A stretch of DNA of 64,000 bases from Odontomyia ornata (GCA_963969285.1 OZ017738.1:39745999-39809998), one strand, 5' to 3'; shown: positions 24,470 to 36,117, counted from the stretch's first letter. The notes: generated from the sequence alone by a model not told the origin. Program-made: numbers and translations.

Positions 24470-25620
24470 ACCACAACCCTCTCTCAGTGTGATCCTGACT
24501 TTGAACCTGACCTTTGGCCGAAGTTATTTTCCCACACAGAATCAATCGATTTTATAAGAGACCCAAATCCTCCTAAAGGTGCAGCTAAACTCCTTGATTT
24601 AAGGCTACAAGAAAGAAACATGCTTGCTCCTGGTACCGTAAAGGAGAAAGAGATTTTATTCCGTTTTTTAAAAAGGAAGAAGATTTGGTTTATGTAAGAA
24701 CATTCCTAATTTAGTGAACATAGTCGACGTTGACTACGATGCAAATACATGGAGATTGTTCATGAATTCTTAAAAAAGAAGTTTGAAAGCAATAATGGAC
24801 ATTTAAAAAAATGCTAGGAAAATTTACAGAATGTTTTGACCAAAACGATCTTCGAACAGCACGGATGGGTCGTGTGTAGAGATTTGAAAGTAAGTATACT
24901 AATTGGTCAACAAAGTGCTTATACAAAGTACCCTTCCTCCGCTGAAAATGGGACAGTCAGGCAACATTGGACTCGGATCGAATGGCTTTCTAGAACCAAA
25001 CTAATGCCTGGGACTAAAAATGTAATTCAAGAAAATTTAGTCCTCGAGAAAAAGTGTTACTGCCTCCTTTGAATATGAAGCTGGGCATGATGTAACAGTT
25101 TGTTAAGACTATGAACAAAGAAGAAGCTTTCAAATACCTTAAAACCATGTTTGCATCGTTATCGGATGCCAAATTGAAAGAAGGTATTTTTGTCGGTCCT
25201 GGTATAACAAAATTGATAAAAAACACAGAATTTGATAGCTTACTCGCGAAACTGATTACAAGCATGGAATTCTATTAAGGAAGTAGGTAAAAAAAGTTCT
25301 ACGGAACAACAGGAGTCTTAATCATTAAAAAAATGTGGCTAAAATGTTAGTAAAATGGGAGGTTCATTGAGCGATAAGCTTCATTTCCTGAATTCACACA
25401 TTTATTACTTACCGAAAAATCTAGGAGCTGTTAGCGAAGAGCAAGGTGAATGGTTTCATTAAGATTTGAAAGAAATAGAACGTAGATATCAAGGAAAGTA
25501 GAAAAGAAGGATGTTGGCGGACCACGGTTGGTTGCTGAAGTGCGACAATCTGAACAACAATTTTAAGAGAAAATCTCTGAATAATAGCATCGAGCAGAAA
25601 GGGGCAAGATACTATTGAGA
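24470..25620 (+). pseudogene. Decayed conserved transposon-associated gene (unknown class)
   Basis: Fragments in several frames read DPDFEPDLWPKLFSHTESID, PPKGAAKLLDLRLQERNMLA (24490-24630), NLVNIVDVDYDANTWRLF (about 24712-24770), GTKNVIQENLVLEKK (25012-25055), AFKYLKTMFASLSDAKLKEG and FVGPGITKLIKN (25125-25215), then NLGAVSEEQGEWFH and RRYQGK (25417-25500). I recognise the order as an uncharacterised family repeated widely in arthropod genomes, usually with DEQGERFHQDI. I do not know its enzymatic role. No ends of a host element are clear. Confidence 0.6.
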
Positions 25621-25669
25621 TTTTTATTATGTAAATATGTTAAAAGATACATTACCTATAGATTTTAGT

Positions 25670-26180
25670 TGTATTCAATGGATAGGTGTAAGAATGGTTT
25701 GAAATATATAATTTTTCCTGCATGTAGGTGCTTTTTTTGTCTGTTTTCCACAGTCGTTTTACTCAGAATTCTGAACGCGCTGAAGGAAAATTTCGTACGT
25801 GGCGTAACAGGCTGTATATCGGCAATAACGCGTCGATTGTTAACCTTCAAGGGCTCATTTTTTTAGTTTATTGGCGTAGATACTCGACTTTACATGTCGT
25901 AAAAAAAAAAAATAATCGAACAGTCACAAATCGCACGAATGCGGTGGCCAGTTAACAGGATCGTTTCGTGAAACTTATCATTCGTCAAATGTGTCTTCCA
26001 TTAAATTAATTGTATCGCACGCTAAGCGGCATGTGGTGCCGTGTCGCGCTGAAACCAGATATCAGCAACATTGATGTCTTTCAAATGAGGTACCAGAAAG
26101 TTAGCAATCGTGTTTCTGTACTGATCGAAGTTGACTGGAACATTGTGATCTCGCAATTTTCACCAACGGCTCTAAAATGG
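25670..26180 (-). pseudogene. Tc1/mariner transposase C-terminal remnant
   Basis: On the minus strand 26100-25980 reads WFQRDTAPHAA, corresponding to the central catalytic motif of a Tc1/mariner group (usually WFQQDGATCHTA, so the diagnostic Asp is kept). After a poorly preserved stretch, NNRRVIADIQPV (25845-25810) matches the C-terminal helices of the same group. No terminal repeats found. Several frame breaks. Confidence 0.6.
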
Positions 26181-26189
26181 TTGGGGTAA

Positions 26190-27460
26190 CTGGAACGAGA
26201 ACATGAATTGAATTCTACGACTAGCCATGAAACAAACGGAGCTATACTCTAGAGAATTATCTAGTCAGAAGTATTTGCCGCTAAGGCAGCCACATAAATG
26301 GCAATGAGCAATCTCAGCAGCAGACACATCCTTTTGGATAATAACTCAGCACTGGGGATGCTTACTTCTATCCTTGTAGCTTCATACTTACTGCGGGCTC
26401 GTGAAATGAAAGAGAAAAAATTAACACGCTACCCTGGATAAAAATGCGTAGAGGGAAACAAAAGAATAGATGATCTAGCAAGAGTTAGATTAGCCAGGTA
26501 TATGTTACAGTAAAATTGGATACTATAAAAGTGTCCCTAGCAATGATGAAAATAGAATTAAATGAAAATATGCGAAAAGAGATGGGTATGGCTTAGAATG
26601 ACAGGAGTTAATAAAGAATAGGCCATATTTTTCGGACTCACCCTAACAAAACGAAAATAAGAATGATGTAAGAATACTAGTAACATTCTTAACATGATAC
26701 AGCCTTCTGCGCCAACATGCCAAACGAACCGCATTCACTGAGTTTGCAGCAAGAAACAGAAAAGCTAAGAATTCTTTCCCTTGGTTTGTCGGAACCTGAT
26801 TCACGATCACCTTCAAATGGTGGGGTAGATCATGCAAAGAAGTTGCAATATCTGGCGGCCACAAAACTACGAGCTTTTCTTGGCTTTGGTACGGCGACTG
26901 AATTTACCATTTGTGAAAAATTAATACTATATGAGAGGAGCAATGATCCAACACTACCCTTTGCTGTATTGAATAGTGGAACCCCTAAACAATAAATACA
27001 ATAATTCTTTCAAACTACCAAGGTATGTTTGAAATTCTTCACATATTACAAAAACTGAAGTCATCATTCGCTGACGGTTTTATTTGATAAATGCGAAGTA
27101 AAAATACCTCCTGATTTTATTTAAAACAAATCAATCGCTTACTCGTATGCACATCAAAGGAAATTTACCTGAAACGAGAGAAAAAATAAATATTTTTGAG
27201 AATTTATTGATTTGATTGGTTTGAAGATTATAAAAACTATTATCTGTATTCTGTTTTGACACATTCGAATTATATTGAATACTCTGGCGTAACATGGTCC
27301 CAAAAACAGAGTATTCGGGTCAACCAGATCAATCGTTCGCTGGAGAGCACTGTATGTTTTTACAAAACACGGCTTACATTATATTTAAGCCCGATCTCCA
27401 TCAACATTAAAACACATATGTCTACCCTCCTAAAATTTTATATATAAAGTGAAAAAGATA
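26190..27460. other. 1.3 kb without recognised gene
   Basis: A 92-codon open frame at 26717-26995 has a plausible amino-acid mix but no motif I know, and nothing around it supports a gene. The rest shows no repeat structure. Confidence 0.4.
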
Positions 27461-27462
27461 TT

Positions 27463-28340
27463 CGAGGTGTGACAATCAAGCAATGACTGATTCCATGAAA
27501 ACCGTATATTTAAAAATTATCCTACAACTCTCCCCTTCAAAGAAGTCCCCTTGGGCAGCTATACAACGTTTCCAGCGCGTTTTCCGTGCTTCGTAACATT
27601 TCTGGATCGCTCCGACTCGGACGCCCGCGAGTACCCTCATCACGGTCACCTGCATGTCCGTAATCGACTCAAAATGGGTTCCTTTGACCAGCGATTTTGT
27701 TCTAGGGAACAAAAAAGTCACAGGGTGGCATGTCGAGCGAATAAGGCGGCTGTTGCAACACGGCGATCCCTTTAGAGGCCAAACACTGGGACACGCTGAG
27801 GGTGGTGTGGTTCTTTGGAACCATCTCCGCGCACAACTTCTTCATCCCAAAATCGTCGGTTAAAATTTGTCTGACCATTTCACGGTTCATACCCAGTTCC
27901 AAGGCCAACATTCGAACTGTTAAACGCCGATATTCACGGATTAGTGCGCGCATAGGCTGCGTATTCGCGTCAGTCTACATCTCGACTGGTCTCCCGCTCC
28001 ACGCCTCGTCTCCCACACTTTCACGCCTCTCCTTATACTCTTTATACCATCGAAACACCTGGACACGACTAAGAGCACTATCACCGTACACTTTTACAAT
28101 TTTAGCCTACGTTTCCGAAGGGGTTTGTCTTGTCTTGATTTCTATCCATTTTCGTGACGAGCACCACCAACACACGTCTACTCAACACAAAACAGCAGGC
28201 GAACTAAACAAGCTAGAGAGATGGTAAATATATCAATGGAGAGGGAAAAGATGCCGAAGTAGGGGAAGAGAATTTCAAGGTCACAGGTTTATCACAAGTG
28301 CTGCAATTAAATCAGTCTCATTACTTAATTGTCACGCCTT
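27463..28340 (-). mobile_element. Internally deleted mariner, copy 1
   Basis: The left end is TTCGAGGTGTGACAATCAAG and the right end, read inward, AAGGCGTGACAATTAAGTAA, matching over about 30 bp including ACTGATT. TA precedes the left end (27459-27460). The same family recurs in the other orientation at 44065-44813. The 878-bp length is about two thirds of a full mariner. Confidence 0.8.
27490..28145 (-). pseudogene. mariner transposase lacking the catalytic core
   Basis: Read on the minus strand: an N-terminal helix-turn-helix (about 28140-28000, frame-broken; GDSALSRVQVFRW), then VRMLALELGMNREMVRQIL and FGMKKLCAEMVPKN (27930-27810), which jumps directly to LSVSQCLASKGIAVLQQPPY and LDMPPCDFF (27795-27705). 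The C-terminal block GTHFESITDMQVTVMRVLAG, ending GDFFEGE, is at 27680-27525 after a shift. About 120-130 residues holding the first and second catalytic Asp are missing. The jump is inside one open frame, so the deletion itself preserved the frame. Confidence 0.82.
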
Positions 28341-28540
28341 GCATATTCAAGCAAACCAGTTTATTGAAGTTCAGAAGCTTTTCTCGAACAATTTAATCTG
28401 TTAGATGAACACAATTGTGGTCGGTATTGATTAAAATTTCATAAGTTTTTCACCCTTATGGACGGCAAATAATCAAGTTTAAAATAAAATGAAAACAGTG
28501 ATCAATTACATAATTTTAATTTACACTTCAGATGTTACAA

Positions 28541-28605
28541 GTGTATTTTATTTTAAACGACAAGTATGCATTTCGGTCGGTATTGCCGACCATCTTCAAC
28601 AAAAA
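28541..28605 (-). ncRNA. Hairpin with hammerhead-like features near PLE 3' end
   Basis: The minus strand reads TTGAAGATGGTCGGCAATAC, then a perfect 6-bp stem closing as CCGACC, then GAAATGCATACTTGTC. A GAAA directly after a stem, a preceding UGAAGA and a downstream GUC recall hammerhead ribozymes known in Penelope-like elements. The first conserved C is U, there is an extra U before the stem, and I find no convincing stem I. It may be a relic or only a conserved hairpin. Confidence 0.3.
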
Positions 28606-28777
28606 CAAAGGCATTAGCTAATTACAGTTAATTATAACATAACATATATGACTCAGTTGCCGGACTATCGTCAATATTACATAAAAGTTCTATTTATTTC
28701 AATATGTTATGAATATCAATTGGTGCAAGAACTAATAAAATTATCTAGCCAGAATAAATAAATTTGAGTTTATTGGG

Positions 28778-29035
28778 CTATTGACGAGATTCATATGCGT
28801 TGAGTTTTCGCGGATTAGTTACACGTTTTAATAATGTAAAATTATCAACGAACGGTCCCATGTAGTGCTTTCCTGGATTGTTTAAATCCAATGCGTGTGC
28901 AGCAATTCCTTTATTTACGCCTTTTTTCTTGATGTATCTTTTGTGTTCCTTGAGATGAAATTGTACTGCACGTCTAGTTTGTCCAATATATTTCATATCA
29001 CATTCTGTGCAATTGACTTCATAGATTCCGCTTTT
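28778..29035 (-). pseudogene. GIY-YIG endonuclease domain of Penelope-like element
   Basis: SGIYEVNCTECDMKYIGQTR (about 29033-28972) contains the GIY and YIG strands with the intervening Cys pair typical of Penelope elements. The catalytic Arg of YIGQTRR is present. The helix reads FHLKEHKRYIKKK, with His where a second Arg is common. HALDLNNPGKH and ending NAYESRQ, with the catalytic Glu, complete the fold. This domain, about 85 residues, is the best preserved part of the element. Confidence 0.88.
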
Positions 29036-29443
29036 TTGTTTTGGTGAAATAGATCTTTCGTAGAGGCAAGAAGTGAGCCAAGCTTGCGGGTCTAATTATG
29101 CACAATCCTAATATTGGCTTTGCTGAATTCCTTCTTAAATGAGTTGCAAATCTTTGGAACATATGCCATAGATTCAATCGATTGAATATTATTTATTATA
29201 GAGTTTTGAGTTTTTTATTTTATGCATCCATTCGTTTCTGCCAAGTATACGATATGCTCATACTCGTTCTTATCATCTTCCGCCGATAATGGCAAACGAC
29301 ACATACGATATATCATCGACCAAAAGGCTGGAATTTTGTTTTGATGTGGACAATACGAGTCTTTGGTGATATATCTGTCTGTTGTTGTTAGCTTTCAATA
29401 GATCGAAAATTTTATTTTTCTGCCGTTGCGCGTAATATTTAAA

Positions 29444-29740
29444 TCAAGAAAAAATCGTTTTTTCTTCATTTTCTGATTCGACGGTAAATTTCATACTAGA
29501 ATAACGGCTGTTGAGCGATTTTAAAGTTTGATTAACACTTGTGTTCTTCACGATAGCGAAAAAATCGTCTAAATAACGCCACCAAACCCTTGGTAAAATT
29601 CTTTCATCCTTCAGCTCATTTTCTAATTTGCACATGAAGACTTCAGCTATGAGTGGTGACAAACTGTTCAAAGTCACTCGAGTAATACTTTCCCCTGAAT
29701 TTGAAGCAATTGTATTTCGTATATGATTCGATGTTGCTCC
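29444..29740 (-). pseudogene. Penelope-like reverse transcriptase fragment
   Basis: The minus strand carries CFKFRGKYYSS (about 29720), LNSLSPLIAEVFMCKLENEL (29674-29610) and the catalytic WWRYLDDFFAIVKN (29590-29545), characteristic of the Penelope RT palm. A frame break separates the first two motifs. The finger region is absent. The frame stops at the 29444 end and continues with shifts toward the endonuclease. Confidence 0.85.
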
Positions 29741-32345
29741 GGCGCGGTTTGCATAGGTCCGGTATTAGTCGTTCCATCAGCACCGGCGTTGGTGCCTTCC
29801 CTGCTGCCTGACGGACTTCTTGTGTCGGCTCCACTGACATACCTCCCAGAGCTTGCCCAAGCAGTTCCTGCTGTTTTTGCGCTCGAGTAATGGCACCACA
29901 CTGATACTCACTACCTGCTTCCTCCACAAGTTCTTGGGGAATCCTACTGAACACGGCGGCATTCGTATTATACTTTCCCGGCTAGTACTCAATGCTGTGA
30001 TTGAAGTCCGACAATTTATGGTGGAACCTTTTCAACCGGGTGGTAGGATCTTTCACATTAAACACCCCCCTTTCAGCGTTTATGATCCATGTAAATGGTG
30101 CAACGCCTGCCCTGCAAATAACACCTGAAAATTTTCACTGCCCAAACCATCGCAAGAAATTCCTTTTCAATAGTGGAATAATTACGCTCCGCCTTGTTCA
30201 GCGTTCGACTTGCATAGGCTATAGGGTGGTCCTTGCAAATTTTCCCTTGAGATAAGATGGCCCCCACTCGCTGCTTGCATCAGTGGTAAGGTTAAAAGAC
30301 TTCGAGAAATTAGGATACGCCAGCAATGGAGGTTCCACCAATGAATTTTTCAATAGCTAAAACGTTTCCATACTCTTATCTGTCCATGTAAATCTAACGT
30401 CTTGGCAGAGCAAATTTGTAAGAGGTTTGGCTACCTTAGAAAAAAATGGGGGATAGACTAACCAGCCCTAGAAAGGACTGTAGCCTACGGGCCATTGTGG
30501 GGACGGGGAAATCACGCACGCAACTAGTCTTACTCGAACGTAGCTGCGCACCTGTTTGGGAACAAATATGTCCTAAATATACCACTTCAGGCCATAAGAA
30601 CTAGCATTTCTCTGGTTGCAGTTTTAGGTTGTTTATCCTCAGTCTGACAAAGATTTTCCGTAGTTTATCAATGTGATCTCCTAAGTTTTTCCCATAAACC
30701 ACTATGTCATCTAGGTATACAAAGCAATCAAAACCTTGTAAAACTGTTAATATGTAGTTCATTAGTCTCTGTAATGTAGCTGGTGCCCCTTTCAAATCAA
30801 CTTAAATTCATAGTGTCAGTAACTGGTGCTTAGTGCATTTTTCGGCCAATCTTTTGGGTGTACCAGGACTTGGTGATATCCGCTAGCCAAATTCAACGTG
30901 CTGAAATACCGTGAATGCTCCAACTGATCTAAAATATCCTCTATACGGCGTATTGGAAAAGCGTCTCTTATAGTTTTCTCGTTCAGCCTCCTGCAGTTAA
31001 CGACTACTCTCCATTTCTTTGCTCCGTCGGCTCCGGTCTTCTTGGGCACAATCATGACGTGGAGTTGCAGGGGCTTTTTTTGGCTGAACAATGTCGTTGT
31101 ACAACATCCCCTTGAGCTGCTCGTTAATAATGTCCTTCTGGATCTGAGTCAATCGGTACATTTTCTTATTTATGGGTTTTGATTTCGTCACCAATGGAAT
31201 CTTATGAACCGTTTGCTAACTTCCAAGTTCCTCCCTCAGCTGATACAACACCCCTATCCACTGCGTGAGGGGACCTATGTAAGGCATTTGAGAGGATTCT
31301 ACCTCCTCGTTTGTAGCCTCCAGAAGATCAATGAATGATGAATTTTTAATCCAACCTCTCAAGTTCTAAAACAATCTCTTCAAGTGCAACTGGCACCTCA
31401 CTTGAATTCATTACCCCATTACAGGGCGGACCGGATCTAGAAGAGCATTGGCTAGAAACACGCCATCTGCTATTGAACATTTCCTGATCCAACCGAATAG
31501 GAACCTCCACTAGATGTTGTGTCCGTGGCAACGATGTGATAACCTTTTTGAAAATGACATGATAGGTTCCATTGAAACCACTTTGGCTGATAGTGTGCCC
31601 TTCAGCAGAAATACAATTCACATCCCCAGCTCGGTCTGATAAATTCGCTGCGCTTCGCGCCACCCTTGTAGACAACGCGTATGCGCTACTAGGCACCTCA
31701 ACCGAAGGCTGATGTGAATCTACTGCACCTTGCTGGCACTCCAGAGTGATCCTGCATTCACTACTATTTGCTTCCGTGCGAGGAAATACTAGTGATTGAA
31801 CAGGACCTTCTATATTACAACTTTTTGCTAGAAAGTCATTTTCAGGAATGATGGTCTTCTTGGAAATGACCTTCTAGCAAAAACGCCCCCCAAATTGCGT
31901 CTACTACATATACAAGAAAGTTTGGTGGTTAGCTCAAAATTGACTTGCGTAGAACAAAGGGTTTCTCTTTCTCCAAAAGGGCTTGATAAAGTGAGCTTAT
32001 GACTAACATCTATTGGAATTATACTAACCTCTGTGTCCGTATCAATGGTAAATTTTGGTTTCCCCTGTTTCCTAATATCCACAGGTAATGAAGCGGCCAT
32101 GAGGCTTAATTTTTGGTAACTGTTATCTACTGTGTTTTGCCCACCAGCGACTTTCTGCGACACCCTAGATTTAACCTTCCTACTGAGAGATTGGCTTCCT
32201 GGTTACATCATCTTCATTGTAGCCGAGCCGGGGATTTTCGACTCAACTGCGCCCCGTTTCCCTGCTGCTTGGCTTCCCATCTTTTCTTTTGGAAGCACGT
32301 TCCCACGCCATGACCCCTTCGGCTACAGAAATCACATTTTACCTA
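29740..32345 (-). pseudogene. Older Ty3/Gypsy pol (protease, RT, RNase H)
   Basis: Minus-strand order: a zinc knuckle (CDFCSRRGHGVGTC, about 32340-32300), protease at 32163-31828 with FTIDTDTEVSIIP, where the usual DTG is DTD, the PR-RT linker (31696-31346), RT finger and palm at 31194-30600 including FVYLDDIVVYGKNL with an intact YxDD, RNase H (30300-30073; PIAYASRTLNKAERNYSTIE), and the post-RNase H region up to about 29740 (YQCGAITRAQ). Stops and shifts separate the blocks. No integrase is found; the sequence switches to the Penelope-like element. The gag part of the same element lies beyond the nested Gypsy at 37540-38400. Confidence 0.85.
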
Positions 32346-32492
32346 GATACTGAAAACCGTTAAACCCTCGCTAATAACTAGCATTGCCGATGCTGGCCTC
32401 GCCTTACAATCTCTCTGATCGTAATCATACTCCTTACATTCTGGATAATAAGGATTATTCGTGCAACTATAGCAGTCTGCATAAGTGTGACC

Positions 32493-32592
32493 TGTTATGT
32501 TAAGCGTGACACGACCAAACAAGTCCAGGTTCTGATTGCAACTGATTTATTCTCTTCAAATATAGTACGAGCACATATACATTTACATGACA
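32493..32592 (-). repeat. 3' LTR of nested Gypsy, 100 bp
   Basis: Bounded by the polypurine tract on the inner side and the older Gypsy on the outer side. It contains AGAATAAATCAG (minus strand), with AATAAA serving as a likely polyadenylation signal. At 100 bp it is unusually short for a Gypsy LTR. Confidence 0.85.
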
Positions 32593-32603
32593 TTCCTCCC
32601 GCC
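32593..32603 (-). promoter_or_regulatory. Polypurine tract
   Basis: The minus strand reads GGCGGGAGGAA directly before the TGTCATG start of the 3' LTR. One C interrupts the purines. This is the usual plus-strand primer position. Confidence 0.7.
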
Positions 32604-32684
32604 GTATCATAAGGCGATACATATTCAATTATGTTAAATTATCAATATTCATTTAAAGCGAATAGCGAAATAAAAAATCAAATA

Positions 32685-33150
32685 TAATTCAAACAAGTTG
32701 GGTAGACAGACCTATGCTCATGTCAGAAGGGTTTTGTACTCAACTTACAAAATGCAGTAACCAGCAACGAATAAAATCAAAAAACATGTCAAGGACGATT
32801 TTATTGGAGAAAATGTGAAATTCGAGGATCATACTATTAACAAAGTTGAAAGAATTGTGAATTCTGAGGTATTTGTTTTAGTTATACCCATAGATATCTC
32901 CCTTGATAATTTTTCCAAATTTTTTAGAAACACATTTTTCATGTATTTCCCCCCCTTAAACCCCTTTGAAAAATTTTTCCATCCTTGAACTTTCAAGAGG
33001 TCACCACTTCTAACCTTTCCACAAAGTTTCATGGCTGTAGCCTCTATAGTTTCGGAGAAAAAGTGCTGTGACATACAGACGGACGGACGGACGGACACAG
33101 GTCGTGATTGCAATAGGGTTTTGTATTTTAGTACAAAACCCTAAAAATTT
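32685..33150. repeat. Dispersed repeat with (GGAC)n tract, copy B
   Basis: Homologous to 12690-13648. It starts near ACAAGTTGGGTAGACAG, contains AGGGTTTTGTACT near 32729, a GACGGACGGACGGACGGACA tract (about 33078-33098) and ends at AGTACAAAACCCTA. It lies in the 3' untranslated part of the nested Gypsy, so it arrived after or travelled with it. Confidence 0.65.
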
Positions 33151-33573
33151 TGAAAGTACTAAATACTCAAGCTGAATGGCGTCAATTAAAACATGAAGTA
33201 TGTAACAAATTTTCATTGGTAAGCACTGCTTCTGAAATGGTCTGGCTCTCTGCGAATACGGTTGCTTCCTCTCGGTTCTGAGGTTAGTTCCATATTTTCC
33301 ATCACAGTCTCTTGAGATCCGACTTAAGATGTCGGAGTACTGGTCGTAATAGGCTGGGTCTTTTCAACGATTATTGATATATTTGGTGAGATCTGCAAGT
33401 CTGGGCGAATGTCGTTTTTATCTACGCCTTCGTCTTCATGACATTCACGCATGTGGTCACAGTGTCATCTTCTCTCCACGCGGTAGGGAGTATACAATAG
33501 AATTCCCGATGTGTTCTCTGCATAACTTTTGCTGGCTGCAATTTTTTCCAGGTTTTGTCTTGCAATAGACTTC

Positions 33574-34330
33574 TTACCCTGGTTGGAATTCGCGTATATT
33601 CTTACTTGACTCAATCTCTTGTCTTAGGCTCTTGAGCTGCAGTTCTTGTCTCTTGTCGAAAATACCCTTCAGTCGTCTGCCAAACTTCATCTCAGCTGGA
33701 GTTTTACCTGTTGCAGCATGTGGAGTATTCCTATATGTGGACAAAAACTCACGAAGACAGTACTGCGTTGTCTTGTTTTCATTTTTATTGGCTCTCGTTC
33801 TTGTTTTAAAAGTCTGAACGAATCGCTCAGCGAGCCCATTGGTCCCGGGATGGTATAGTGACGATCTAATGTGGTTCATGCATCGTGATTTACAAAAATG
33901 TTGAAACTTTTTGGATATAACTTGTGGCCCGTTATCCGATACAATGATTAGCGGTAATCCAAATGTGGTAAAAAAATCATAAAGCGCTCTTGTTTGTTTG
34001 AAAGTTCGGATGTCGACCCGTTTTGAAAGGGCATCAACTACAACAAGCCACTGCTGATCCTCTTATGGTCCAGCAATGTCCACATGGATTCGTTGCCATG
34101 GTCGTTCCGGTATAGTCCACGAAAACACCGGAAGTTCAGTGCATTGCGGCCTTTGTTCCTGGCATGGCCTGCATTTATTTTACAAATGTGTCGATGTCGG
34201 CTTTTATAAGTGGCCACCAGACATAAAAGCAGGCTATTGGACGCTAGCAACTATTCCCGGATGTCCGATGTGTCGACGTCTTAGCGCGGGTTGGCAAAGT
34301 TTGTGAGGGACGATTAGTCTACCCTGCCAG
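33574..34330 (-). pseudogene. Nested Gypsy integrase
   Basis: The N-terminal HHCC domain is seen as RRRHIGHPGIVAS (about 34285) followed by a weakened Cys pair in the shifted stretch near 34170 (QAMPG). The catalytic core carries HVDIAGP (34080), VVDALSKR (34040), IIVSDNGPQ (33950) and HPGTNGLAERFVQTFK (33855-33805) with the Glu, so the DDE set is readable but spread over two frames with an internal stop. The C-terminal part runs to 33574 (FDKRQELQLKSLRQEIESSK). Confidence 0.82.
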
Positions 34331-35900
34331 GTTAGAATGTTATCGGTTGTAGCGATTTCGTCTTTTTTGTCGTAGTACGGTTTAAGCTTGTTCGTTACTT
34401 CTTTGCTACTCCAGCATGATCGTACTATGCATAATATTTTTCGTATCACAGGGTCGTTTTTTGTTGCTTTCTGTAAAATCTTTTGCGATAGTTGTATATC
34501 GTCGTACTTACTACTTAGTAATTCCTCGGATATCTTGTTAACCCGCTGCTCTTCTCTGCCTGCCTGTTCGTCAGTATTCGAAAGTCGTGATAAGCAATCT
34601 GCAAGAACATTGTTAGCTCCTCTTCTGTATTCTTTGTTGTAGTTATACGATCTAACGTAGAGCGCCTACCGAGTCAGTCGGCTATTGACCAATTTCAGTA
34701 GATTCCGATTTTTGCCAAACAAATATTGTAACGGCTTATGGTCTGTGATTAGCCTGAACGTAGTACCTCGTAAAAACTAGTCAATTTTTTTTACTGCGAA
34801 AAATATCGCTAAGGCTTCGCGATCGACCACAGAATATTTTTGCTCAGCGTGAGTAAGTTCGCGAGAAGCAAAGGCAATAGGTTCCTCGCTTTGCACACTA
34901 GTTTTATAAAATAAGACAGCTCCTGCTCCTTTTTCAGATGCGTCACATGCTACGAATAGTCGGCGGTTAAGGTCGTACGGCACGATAATATTAGCTTTAA
35001 CCACCTTTTGCTTTATGTGCTCGAATGCCTGTAATTCTGCAGGACCCACCTCGATTGTTGTCGTGTTCCTGTTAATGAGTGAAGATTTGCACACGCACCA
35101 TGCAGGTTAAGTATAAATCGTTCAAAAAAATTTATTAAACCTAAAAAAGATCTAAGCGCTTTTATGTTAGTTGGTGTTGAAGCATTTGCAATGGCTGTCA
35201 ATTTGGATTCTGACGGTCGTATACCTTCTTTACTGATTGTATATCCCAAATATTCGATTGAGGGTTGCATAAACGTGCACTTGCTCAGTTTTAATCGAAT
35301 GTCTGCTGCACATATTCGTCGTAAAACCTCTTTCATGTTCACCCAATGCGTGTGATTGTCCTTGCCCGTGATGGCGACATTGTCAAAATATACCGCAACG
35401 TCGTGTATCGCTTCTAATAAGTTTTCGAAATACCTTTGAAAACTAGCCGGGGCATTTACGATACCAAATGGAAGGCGGTTGTACTGGTAATAACCCCTGT
35501 GAATCGAACTAGCTACGAGTTTCTTTGAGTAGGGGTGTATTTCAAATCGCAGATATGCATCCTTTAAATTAATCGTTGTGTGCGTTTCTCCACAAGATAA
35601 TTTGTGTGTCAGCTGATCAAAAAGTGAGACTGGATGCCGTTCTGTTACTAGCGCGGGATTAAGTGTTGTTCAAAAGTCACCGCGAATTCTAATTATACCA
35701 TCGTTCTTTATGACATTTACTGTGGGTGTTGACCACTCTAGCGGTGTATTGTTAGGATCCACGTGTGAAATCACCCCTTTTTCTATAAGTCTGTCGAGTT
35801 CAGCTTCTACATTTTTTTGGGAAACCAAATTTCATTGGAGGCGCCAGTATATGTATAGGCTTCGGGTTAGGTTTTCAATGAATTTTAATTTGATAACTTT
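34310..35900 (-). pseudogene. Nested Gypsy reverse transcriptase and RNase H
   Basis: Minus-strand RT spans about 35900-35013 and RNase H 35094-34600, with shifts. The catalytic RT motif (about 35395-35365) reads VAVYFDNVAITGK, so the second Asp of the usual YxDD is Asn. The thumb/connection segment LKLSKCTFMQPSIEYLGYTI (35290-35230) and FLGLINFFERF are well kept. RNase H has VACDASEKGAGAVL, EQKYSVVDREALAI and ITDHKPLQYLFGKN. A stop precedes ALYVRSYNYKEY. The region to about 34310 links to integrase. Confidence 0.82.
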
Positions 35901-36117
35901 TAATCTTACCGAGTGAGCTCTCAAAAAGGATATTATTTTCCTGAATTATTTTGGATAATTCTTGATCCAGATTAAAGTTGTTGTATTTTTTTTGACGCTT
36001 GGATTCCTTCAGTGAGTTGACACAGATGGAAATTGCATGTCGAACGCTTTACTCCACGGTGAACCAAATGGCAAAGGTTCTGCGTTGTCCAATGCAACGG
36101 AGAGTAGCTGTCGTATT

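Larger units (their letters stand above)
28460..29740 (-). mobile_element. 5'-truncated Penelope-like element
   Basis: Minus-strand reverse transcriptase (29740-29444) followed by a linker and a GIY-YIG endonuclease (29035-28778) is the defining domain order of endonuclease-bearing Penelope-like elements. The start of RT is missing; the element abuts Gypsy pol sequence near 29735. The 3' flank includes an inverted repeat and a compact hairpin at 28571-28591. The 3' end is uncertain. Confidence 0.85.

Noticed and set aside
26717..26995. 92-codon open frame
   Set aside because: No recognisable motif, no supporting neighbours, length within chance expectation for 64 kb; mentioned only in the spacer entry.
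33063..33110. GGAC tetranucleotide tract as a possible CRISPR or satellite
   Set aside because: It is a short run within a dispersed eukaryotic repeat; no spacer-repeat pattern exists anywhere in the window.
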